A model generated the notes under the pieces. It saw only the letters and a list, made by a program, of their open reading frames with translations, was not told the DNA's origin and searched no databases. A stretch of 47,654 nt of DNA from a bacterium (GTDB lineage Bacteria; Pseudomonadota; Alphaproteobacteria; Ferrovibrionales; Ferrovibrionaceae). Shown in pieces: positions 27,218 through 34,743 of the stretch (within the stretch, counting starts at the first letter, position 1; each line of letters opens with the position of its first letter). The stretch covers positions 1 to 47,654 of the forward strand of contig JALHMN010000013.1 in NCBI GenBank assembly GCA_022844005.1. The letters run 5' to 3'. The position numbers were made by a program, and so were the translations under genes.

Positions 27218-27487
27218 GTGGAGATCCCGCTCGATCTCATCAAGTGGTTCGCCACCGCGAGCAGCATCGCCGCCGCGCTGATGGTGTCGGCGGACATCGG
27301 GCGCAAGACGACCGGCTGGGGCTTCGTCGTCTTCACCGCCTCCTCCATCGCCTGGATCGTCGCGGGCAGCATGGACACCGAACCCAGCATAACGACCCAG
27401 AACCTGGTGCTTCTCGCCATCAACATCCTCGGCGTGTGGCGCTGGCTGCTGCGGCCGCTGAAGGACGACCTGTCGCGCAGCCACTAG
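27218..27487 (+). CDS. Small membrane protein of unknown function
   Basis: 89 residues from GTG at 27218, 4 nt after the opgH stop and so probably co-translated with it. Two or three hydrophobic segments are visible: WFATASSIAAALMVSADIG, GWGFVVFTASSIAWIVAGSM and NLVLLAINILGVWRWLL. A basic tail follows. I do not recognise a named family. Its place directly behind opgGH suggests, but does not show, a link with glucan synthesis or export. Confidence 0.65.
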   Translation: MEIPLDLIKWFATASSIAAALMVSADIGRKTTGWGFVVFTASSIAWIVAGSMDTEPSITTQNLVLLAINILGVWRWLLRPLKDDLSRSH

Positions 27488-27530
27488 GTCGGCTACCCTT
27501 CGCGGCTTCCGACCGCCTTCAGGGTTGCGC

Positions 27531-27845
27531 ATGTCTTTCCCCGGTGCCGAAGGCGACGCCAGCGCGCTGTGCCAGGCCTGCGGCGCCTGCTGTGCCTATT
27601 CGCCGGACTGGCCACGTTTCTCCCTCGAAACCGACGAGGCGCTGTCCCGCATCCCCGCGCGCCTGATCGACGAGACGCATGGCCGCATGGCCTGCGAGGG
27701 CGACCGCTGCCTGGCGCTGGCCGGCAAGGTGGGCGAGCACGTGGCGTGCGGCATCTATGCCGACCGGCCGATCGTCTGCCGCGACTGCCTGCCGGGCGAT
27801 GCCGAATGCCTCATGGCACGCGACCGCCACGGCCTTCCGACCTGA
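27531..27845 (+). CDS. YkgJ-type cysteine cluster protein
   Basis: Small cytoplasmic protein with the zinc- or iron-binding cysteine cluster of the YkgJ family, function unknown. 104 residues from ATG at 27531 with AGGG about 7 nt upstream; a TTG two codons earlier (27525) is possible. Cys14, Cys17, Cys20 and Cys21 form the C-x2-C-x2-CC motif. Later cysteines occur in CEGDRC, ACGIYADRPIVCRDC and ECLM, which is the usual family layout (CxIY-x-x-RP-x-x-CR). It lies between opgGH and the GST gene on the same strand. Confidence 0.85.
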   Translation: MSFPGAEGDASALCQACGACCAYSPDWPRFSLETDEALSRIPARLIDETHGRMACEGDRCLALAGKVGEHVACGIYADRPIVCRDCLPGDAECLMARDRHGLPT

Positions 27846-27853
27846 TCGCCCCG

Positions 27854-28774
27854 ATGCATGAACTGATCCTGCACAACTACGACTTTTCCAACTACGCCGA
27901 GAAGGCGCGTCTGGCACTCGGCTACAAGGGCCTCGCCTGGCGATCGGTCGTCATCCCGCCGGTGGCGCCGAAGCCCGACCTCGTCCCGCTCACCGGCGGC
28001 TATCGCCGCACGCCGGTGCTGCAGATCGGCGCCGACATCTATTGCGACACCCGGCTGATCCTGCGCGAGCTGGAGCGCCGGCATCCCGCCCCGCCGATCT
28101 TCCCACCCGGCTACGGCGGCATCGGCAACGCCATCGCCTTCTGGGCCGAGAACCAGCTGTTCCGGCCGATGTCGCTCTATGTCTCCGGGAGCAACCTCGA
28201 CCTGCTGCCGGCCGATCTGCAGGCCGACCGCTCGCGCATGCGGGGTCTACCGGTGCCCGATCCGGAAACCGTGCGGCGGGCGGCACTGCGCAACGCAGCC
28301 CCGGTCAGGGCACAGATTCCCCTGGTCGAGGAGATGCTGTCCGACGGGCGGCCGTGGATCGCGGGCGCGCTCACCAGCATCGCCGATTTCGCCGTCTATC
28401 ACGCGTTGTGGTTCATCACCGCCCGCAGCGACCGGCTGGCGCATGAACTGGCGCCCTATCCCCGGATCGCCGCCTGGATGGCGAAGATGCGCGCCTTCGG
28501 CCATGGGCGGCCGGCGCCGATGACCGCGCCAGAGGCGCTGAAGGTCGCCGCCGAAGCCGAACCGGAGCCCACACGCGCGTCAGAGCCTTTCGCCGAGGAT
28601 CCGCCCCTGGGGTCAGCCGTGCGCATCCGTGCCGACGACTACGCGAAGGATCCGATCGAGGGCGAACTGATCCTGATCGATGCCGGGGAGATCGCCCTTC
28701 GCCGCCGCGATCCCACCGTCGGCGAGGTGGTCGTACACTTCCCCCGCCTCGGCTATGACCTCCGGGCGATCTAG
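27854..28774 (+). CDS. Glutathione S-transferase-like protein with C-terminal extension
   Basis: 306 residues from ATG at 27854. The N-terminal thioredoxin-like domain (about 1-78) begins ELILHNYDFSNYAEKARLAL, with the acidic residue of YCDTRLILREL in the glutathione-binding position. A helical GST C-terminal domain follows, containing WIAGALTSIADFAVYHALWF. After about residue 235 there is an extra segment: a Glu/Pro-rich linker and a short beta-rich domain (VRIRADDYAKDPIEGELILI to the end) not found in ordinary GSTs, which are near 200-220 residues. The substrate is unknown. The stop codon shares CTAG with the stop of the convergent LysR gene. Confidence 0.82.
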   Translation: MHELILHNYDFSNYAEKARLALGYKGLAWRSVVIPPVAPKPDLVPLTGGYRRTPVLQIGADIYCDTRLILRELERRHPAPPIFPPGYGGIGNAIAFWAENQLFRPMSLYVSGSNLDLLPADLQADRSRMRGLPVPDPETVRRAALRNAAPVRAQIPLVEEMLSDGRPWIAGALTSIADFAVYHALWFITARSDRLAHELAPYPRIAAWMAKMRAFGHGRPAPMTAPEALKVAAEAEPEPTRASEPFAEDPPLGSAVRIRADDYAKDPIEGELILIDAGEIALRRRDPTVGEVVVHFPRLGYDLRAI

Positions 28775-29667
28775 GCGGCATTCCGGCGGGCGGGAGCGCG
28801 CCCTTCCAGCGCCGGGCGCTCCTCCTCGAACAGCCGCACCAGGGCATCGATGACCGCCCGGATGCGGGTGAGGCCGCGCAGATCGCGGTGTACCAGGAGC
28901 CACTGGTCGATGGCGACGTCGTTCAGCACCGGTCCGATACGCCGGACGCCGGGATCGGGATCACCCAAGTAACAGGGCAGCACGCCGAGGCCGGTGCCGG
29001 AACGTACCGCCTCGTGCAGCACCTGCCAGTTGTTGACGCGGATATGCGGCCGGGCCCCCTGCAGCAGGTCGCGCATCCAGGCCTGGCCCGGCATGTAGTT
29101 GTGATCGTCGTCGAAACCGATCCAGGTGGCGGTCGGGTTCGGCGCCTTCAGGCCGAGATCCGGATGGCCGTAGACGGCGTAGGCGGCGCGACCCAAGCGG
29201 CGGGTGACGATGGAGCCAAGGTCGGGCACCTGTTCGCGGATCATCAGGTCGGCCTCGCGCCGCGACAGGTTGGCCAGCATGTGGCTCGACGCAAGCTCGA
29301 ACTCGACGCATTTGAGATTGCGCCGGAGCGTGGAGAGATGGCGGGCAAGAAAGCCACTCATCGCCTCTCCCGCCGAGATGCGGACCGTGCCCTTGGTGGT
29401 GTCGCCAAGGCCCGCGCTGCGCCGATGGATGGATTCGGCCGCCTGCTCCATCGCTTCCGCATCGGCGAGCAGTTCCTCCCCCGCCATGGTGAGGGCGAAA
29501 TGATCGGGCAGACGGTCGAACAGCCGGGCACCGATGGTGGCCTCCAGCGACTGGATGCGCCGGGCGATGGTCGGATGGCTGACACCGAGCTTGCGGGCAG
29601 CGATCGCGAGCCTGCCGGCCCGGGCCAGCGCCAGGAACACGCGAAGATCGTCCCAATCGGCTATCAT
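28771..29667 (-). CDS. LysR family transcriptional regulator
   Basis: DNA-binding regulator. 298 residues from ATG at 29667 (MIADWDDLRVFLALARAG). The N-terminal winged helix-turn-helix includes ARKLGVSHPTIARRIQSLE, and the rest is the periplasmic-binding-protein-like effector domain, with ISAGEAMSGFL at its start and RSGTGLGVLPCYLGD in the second subdomain. A longer start at 29742 would add 25 residues before the helix-turn-helix and is unlikely. It is divergent from the ABC exporter gene with 125 nt between, so it may regulate that gene and itself; the effector is unknown. Confidence 0.92.
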   Translation of the reverse strand: MIADWDDLRVFLALARAGRLAIAARKLGVSHPTIARRIQSLEATIGARLFDRLPDHFALTMAGEELLADAEAMEQAAESIHRRSAGLGDTTKGTVRISAGEAMSGFLARHLSTLRRNLKCVEFELASSHMLANLSRREADLMIREQVPDLGSIVTRRLGRAAYAVYGHPDLGLKAPNPTATWIGFDDDHNYMPGQAWMRDLLQGARPHIRVNNWQVLHEAVRSGTGLGVLPCYLGDPDPGVRRIGPVLNDVAIDQWLLVHRDLRGLTRIRAVIDALVRLFEEERPALEGRAPARRNAA

Positions 29668-29758
29668 GACCGCCTCATCCAAGCACATCCTGCCTGTACA
29701 TATTCGTACGATCGGGAGACGATTTTGTCGACTGACGAACATCCACGTTCATTCATAA

Positions 29759-29780
29759 GGTCGCGGCACAGACAGCGACC
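29759..29780 (+). promoter_or_regulatory. Hairpin before the ABC exporter start
   Basis: GGTCGC (29759-29764) and GCGACC (29775-29780) form a 6-bp perfect inverted repeat with a 10-nt loop. It ends directly at the GAGG Shine-Dalgarno (29781-29784) of the ABC gene. It could be an operator for the divergent LysR regulator or an RNA element affecting translation. The shared region also has GAAC-N6-GTTC around 29737-29750. Confidence 0.3.
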
Positions 29781-29792
29781 GAGGTCTTGGCC

Positions 29793-32700
29793 ATGCACAT
29801 AGAACCCCGCCTGTGGCAGTTCACCGAAGGGGTCCGCCTGCGCATCCTGGCCAGCGTCTTCATCGGCCTCGCGGCCGTGGCTCTGGGGGTCGCGCGGCTC
29901 GGCCTGCTCGGCTGGCTGATCGCCCAGGTTTTCGCCGGACGGACGCTGGAGGAGCTGTGGCCTTCCATCGCGCTCGTGGCCGGCGTGATGGTGCTTCGAG
30001 GGGTGTTCGAACAGTGGCGGGCCATGGCGGCGCACGAGACGGCCTCGATCGTGCAGAAGAAGCTGCGGCGCGCCATCTACGACAAGATCGCCGCCCTCGG
30101 CCCCGGCCTGGTGGCGCGGCGGCGGTCGGGCGCCCTCACGCTGTCGCTGATCGACGGGGTGGAGCAGCTCGAAACCTATTTCGGCCAGTTCCTGCCGCAG
30201 TTCCTGATCGCGCTCTTCACGCCGATCCTGATCTTCGCCGCCATCGCCTTCATCGACCTTCCCATCGCCGCGACGCTGCTCGGCTTTGCGCTGGTCGCCT
30301 TGTTCGCGCCGGCGGCCTGGCACAAGCGCGACGTCGCCAATGCGCTCGGCCGCCAGAAGGCCTATGCGGCCTTCGCCGCCGGCTTCCTCGATTCGATCCA
30401 GGGCCTCGCCACGCTGAAGGCCTTCGGGCAGAGCAAGGCGCGCGGCGACCGGCTGGAATTCGAGGCACGCGACCTGTTCCAGCGCACCATGTGGGTGCTG
30501 GCGACCAACGTGCTGGCCCGCGGCATCACCGACAGCGCCATCGCCTGCGGCGCCGCGGCGGCGCTTGCCGTCGGCGCCTGGCGGGTGGAAGCCGGGTTGC
30601 TGCCGCTCGCCTCGCTGCTGGTCATCCTGATGCTGGGGGTGGAGATCTTCCGGCCGATGCGGGAACTGCGCAGCGTCCTGCACCAGGGCATGGTCGGCAT
30701 GTCGGCGGCCCAGGGCATCTATGAGATCATGGAAGACCGGCCGCTGGTCGCCGATGCACCGGCCGCCGCGCTGCCGGCACCGCTCACCGCCGACATCGCC
30801 TTCGATGGCGTGCGCTTCGCCTATCCCGGCACCCGACGCATCGTGCACCAGGGCCTCGACTTCCAGGTCGAGGCGGGCGAACGCATCGGCCTGGTCGGCG
30901 CCTCGGGCGGCGGCAAGTCGTCGATCGTGCGCCTCCTGCTCCGCTTCTACGACCCGGATCAGGGCAGGGTCATGATCGGTGGGCACGATCTGCGCCAGCT
31001 CTCCTTCGCGCAGATTCGCTCGATGATCTCGGTCGTCTCCCAGGACACCTTCCTTTTCCACGGCAGCGTCGAAGACAATATCCGCATGGGCCGGCCCGAA
31101 GCGTCCGAGGCCGAGGTGACGGCGGCGGCGCGCGCGGCGAACATTCACGACTTCATCGAAGGGCTGCCGCAGGGCTATGCCACGGTGATCGGCGAGAAGG
31201 GCGTGAAGCTGTCGGGCGGGCAGCGCCAGCGAGTCGCCATCGCGCGTGCTTTGCTCAGGGACACCCCGATCCTGGTGCTGGACGAGGCCTTGTCGGCGGT
31301 CGATGCGGAGAACGAGGCGGCGATCCAGCAGTCGCTGGACCGGCTGACCCGGGGGCGCACCACGCTGGTCCTGGCGCATCGGCTGTCCAGCGTCATCGGC
31401 TGCGACCGCATCCTGGTTCTGGAGGACGGCCGCATCACCGAAAGCGGGCGCCACGAGGCGCTGATGCGGAAGGGCGGCACCTATGCCCGGCTGATGGCCG
31501 AGCAGGCGCGCGAAAGCGCCGCCGCCCAGAGCGATGTCGAGGTGGCGCCGGCCGGGCGGCCGTTGGAACCCGCGTCGGGTGCGCATGGCGGGGCGGCGAA
31601 AGCCGTTACCGAGGGGATCATCAAGGCGGAGGGCCTGGGCTGGTTCCAGGTGGTGGCCACGCTGATGGGGGTGATCATGCCCTGGAAGGGGCGGCTGATC
31701 GCCACCTTCGTCTTCGGCGTCTTGCGGGTGGCCAGCTTCATCGGTGTCGGCGTACTGAGTGCGCTGGTGGTGATGGCGCTGAAGCAGGGGACGCCCTACG
31801 AGCATTGGCTGTGGGGGCTGGCCGTGGTCGCGCCGCTGTCCGGCGCGCTGCACTGGGCGGAATCCTGGATCGCCCATGACATGGCCTTCCGCCTGCTGGC
31901 GGAGATGCGGATCGCGGTCTTCCGCAAGCTCGACCAGCTTGCCCCGGCCTATCTGGTGCGCCGGCGTACCGGCGACCTGATGGCGCTGGCCACCCATGAC
32001 GTGGAACTGATCGAGTATTTCTTCGCCCATACGGTGGCGCCGGCCTTCGTCGCCGTGGTGGTGCCGGCGACGGTGCTGGTCGCTCTCGCCTATGTGCATC
32101 CCCTGCTGGCCCTGGCGCTGGTGCCCTTCCTGCTGCTGGTGGGCTTGAGCCCCTTCATGATGCGGAAGCGCGTCGATCATCTGGGATCGAAGGCGCGCGA
32201 GGCGGCCGGCGAACAGGGCGCCTTCGCGGTCGATTCGGTGCAGGGCCTGGGCGAGATCGTCGCCTTCCAGCAGGAGCAGCGGCGTGGCGAGGAGCTGGAC
32301 CGCCTCTCCGACCGGCATATCGGCCTGCGGCTGACCTTCTTTCGCGAACTGACGCTGCAGCAGAGCAGCCTGGAAGTGCTGACCGGCCTCGGCGGCCTCG
32401 CTGTGGTACTGACCGGCGCCATCCTCAGCGGCCGCGGGGCGATCGATGTCGCCGTGCTGCCGCTGCTGACGCTGCTGGCCATGGCGGCCTTCCTACCCGT
32501 CTCCGAGATCGCCCAGGTCGGGCGGCAGCTTGCCGATACGCTCGGCGCCGCCCGGCGCATCTACGGGCTGGAGAACGAGCCGGTGCCGGTGACCGACGGG
32601 CCCGGCGCGCCGGCTCCCAGCGGACCGGCGGCGCTGTCCCTGGAAGGGGTCAGCTTCACCTATCCGGGGCAGAACCGACCGGCGCTGCGCGATATCCGCG

Positions 32701-33407
32701 TCGATGTTCCGGCGGGAAAGACGGTGGCGCTGGTCGGTACTTCGGGTGCGGGCAAGACCACGACGGCGCAGCTTCTGATGCGGTTCTGGGATCCGGCCGA
32801 GGGGCGGATCACGCTGAACGGCAGCGACCTGCGCGACTACACCCTGGACGACCTGCGACGGCGGATCGCCCTGGTCGCCCAGGACACCTATCTGTTCAAC
32901 GACACGCTTCGCGCCAATATCCTCATCGCGCGCCCCGAATCGAACGAGGCGGAATTGCGTGCCGCGGTCGAGCACGCCTCGCTGACCGACCTAGTCGAGG
33001 CCCTGCCGGAGGGCTTGGACTCACCCGTCGGCGAACGAGGAACGTCGCTGTCAGGCGGGCAGCGGCAGCGTGTCGCCATCGCCCGCGCATTCCTGAAGGA
33101 CGCGCCGGTGCTGATCCTGGACGAAGCGACCTCGCATCTCGATGCGCTGAACGAGCAGGCGGTTCGCCGCGCCCTAGACCGCCTGCAGGCCGACCGCACC
33201 ACGATCGTGATCGCGCACCGCCTCTCCACCGTCAGGAATGCCGACCTGATCGTCGTGCTGGACGAAGGGCACATTGCCGAAACAGGTACGCATGAGAGCC
33301 TGCTGGAGGCAGGCGGCCTCTATGCCCGGCTGGTCGGCCGACAACTCGCGTCCGGATACCTGGCCGCGGCGCAATGGAGGAGCATCCGATCTACCCAACC
33401 GGGATAG
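29793..33407 (+). CDS. Fused double ABC exporter (CydDC-like)
   Basis: Single chain carrying two complete TMD-NBD halves, 1204 residues from ATG at 29793 (GAGG 8 nt upstream; a TTG two codons earlier is less likely). First half: six membrane segments with CydD-like RRSGALTLSLIDGVEQLETYF, Walker A GASGGGKSS near residue 370, signature LSGGQRQR near 472, Walker B LVLDEALSAVD. Second half: CydC-like RRRTGDLMALATHDVELIEYF, Walker A GTSGAGKTT near 982, LSGGQRQR near 1085, LILDEATSHLD. Both ATP sites look intact. CydDC exports cysteine and glutathione, normally as two proteins beside cydAB; no oxidase genes are here, so the substrate is uncertain. Confidence 0.88.
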   Translation: MHIEPRLWQFTEGVRLRILASVFIGLAAVALGVARLGLLGWLIAQVFAGRTLEELWPSIALVAGVMVLRGVFEQWRAMAAHETASIVQKKLRRAIYDKIAALGPGLVARRRSGALTLSLIDGVEQLETYFGQFLPQFLIALFTPILIFAAIAFIDLPIAATLLGFALVALFAPAAWHKRDVANALGRQKAYAAFAAGFLDSIQGLATLKAFGQSKARGDRLEFEARDLFQRTMWVLATNVLARGITDSAIACGAAAALAVGAWRVEAGLLPLASLLVILMLGVEIFRPMRELRSVLHQGMVGMSAAQGIYEIMEDRPLVADAPAAALPAPLTADIAFDGVRFAYPGTRRIVHQGLDFQVEAGERIGLVGASGGGKSSIVRLLLRFYDPDQGRVMIGGHDLRQLSFAQIRSMISVVSQDTFLFHGSVEDNIRMGRPEASEAEVTAAARAANIHDFIEGLPQGYATVIGEKGVKLSGGQRQRVAIARALLRDTPILVLDEALSAVDAENEAAIQQSLDRLTRGRTTLVLAHRLSSVIGCDRILVLEDGRITESGRHEALMRKGGTYARLMAEQARESAAAQSDVEVAPAGRPLEPASGAHGGAAKAVTEGIIKAEGLGWFQVVATLMGVIMPWKGRLIATFVFGVLRVASFIGVGVLSALVVMALKQGTPYEHWLWGLAVVAPLSGALHWAESWIAHDMAFRLLAEMRIAVFRKLDQLAPAYLVRRRTGDLMALATHDVELIEYFFAHTVAPAFVAVVVPATVLVALAYVHPLLALALVPFLLLVGLSPFMMRKRVDHLGSKAREAAGEQGAFAVDSVQGLGEIVAFQQEQRRGEELDRLSDRHIGLRLTFFRELTLQQSSLEVLTGLGGLAVVLTGAILSGRGAIDVAVLPLLTLLAMAAFLPVSEIAQVGRQLADTLGAARRIYGLENEPVPVTDGPGAPAPSGPAALSLEGVSFTYPGQNRPALRDIRVDVPAGKTVALVGTSGAGKTTTAQLLMRFWDPAEGRITLNGSDLRDYTLDDLRRRIALVAQDTYLFNDTLRANILIARPESNEAELRAAVEHASLTDLVEALPEGLDSPVGERGTSLSGGQRQRVAIARAFLKDAPVLILDEATSHLDALNEQAVRRALDRLQADRTTIVIAHRLSTVRNADLIVVLDEGHIAETGTHESLLEAGGLYARLVGRQLASGYLAAAQWRSIRSTQPG

Positions 33408-33445
33408 AGCAATTTCACTCATTCGAAGTCGGGGCTGCGCGAATT

Positions 33446-33836
<391 letters not shown>

Positions 33837-33868
33837 GGGAGGGAGATAGGGACCTCGCGCGCCTTCCG

Positions 33869-34609
33869 TCAAGCCGGGATGCGATCGGCCAGGTGGAAGA
33901 CGAGGCTGGTCGTTTCCGCATCGGCCTCTCCGTCGACGAGGGCGGGACGGAAATGACGCTGGAAGGCGGTGACCACCGCTTCGGTCACCGGATCATAAAG
34001 GCCGGTCCCTTCGATCCCGTAGCCGATGACATCGAGGGCGATCTGCAGGTTGAGGACCGCTGGACCCATTGAGCCGGCGGCCAGGACCGGCGCATGCGGC
34101 AATGCTTGGAAGCCGCATTCCGGCCACAGGCCGAGCCCGAGCCGCGCCAGCCGAGCCCAGTCGAACAGTTCGCCGGGATCCTGCTTCCTGAGGGGCGCCA
34201 CATCCGAATGGCCGAGAATTCTGTGCCCGGGGATGGAGTGGCGCGCGACGATCGCCAGAGCCAGTTCCTCCAGCGCCGCCATTTGCGGTTCCGGAAACGC
34301 TCGATAGCCCCAGTCATGGCCGGGATTGACCAGTTCGATACCGATGGAGCGGGCGTTGATATTCGTCTCCCTTCCCCAGGATGAGACGCCCGCATGCCAG
34401 GCGCGCCGCCCCTCCGGCACCAGCTGGTGAACGCGGCCGTCCTCCGCAATCAGGTAATGCGCGGAGACTTCCGCCTCCGGGTCGCAGAGCCGGCTCAAGG
34501 CGGCTTCGGCGCTCTGCATCCCGGTGTAGTGCAGGAGCAGGATATCGATCGGTACGCCCGGGGTGCGGGCGTCGTGATTGGGCGAGGGGGTTTCGCACTG
34601 CCTCTGCAT
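33869..34609 (-). CDS. N-acetylmuramoyl-L-alanine amidase (AmpD/AmiD type) with peptidoglycan-binding domain
   Basis: Zinc amidase that cleaves the MurNAc-L-Ala bond in cell-wall fragments. 246 residues. The Amidase_2 domain (about 15-155) has LLLHYTGM with zinc ligand His27, SAHYLIAEDGRVHQLV, GIELVNPGHD with the catalytic Glu, ILGHSDVAP with His134, and RKQDPGELF with Asp144. A peptidoglycan_binding_1 domain follows (about 180-240: VLNLQIALDVIGYG, TEAVVTAFQRHF). No signal peptide is visible, so a cytoplasmic AmpD-like recycling role is possible, although the peptidoglycan-binding domain is more like AmiD. Confidence 0.92.
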   Translation of the reverse strand: MQRQCETPSPNHDARTPGVPIDILLLHYTGMQSAEAALSRLCDPEAEVSAHYLIAEDGRVHQLVPEGRRAWHAGVSSWGRETNINARSIGIELVNPGHDWGYRAFPEPQMAALEELALAIVARHSIPGHRILGHSDVAPLRKQDPGELFDWARLARLGLGLWPECGFQALPHAPVLAAGSMGPAVLNLQIALDVIGYGIEGTGLYDPVTEAVVTAFQRHFRPALVDGEADAETTSLVFHLADRIPA

Positions 34610-34743
34610 CCACTGACCAATATCACAAGCCGAGCGAATGCGCGGTCCAAGCCATAGACGAGAACTTGTCGTCCGGTTATTGCAGCGTTAACCAACCAGC
34701 CGCATGGTCCGATGCTTCAAGTCACAAGCGGTCTTTGGGAGCC

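Noticed and set aside
29664-32318. Long minus-strand open frame (884 codons) opposite the ABC exporter gene
   Set aside because: Its product is His/Gln/Arg-rich with no domain, and it is the expected antisense shadow of a high-G+C gene whose plus-strand product has all ABC motifs.
33408-33445. Intrinsic terminator after rnpB
   Set aside because: No GC-rich stem followed by a T-run is visible in either direction in the 38-nt interval.
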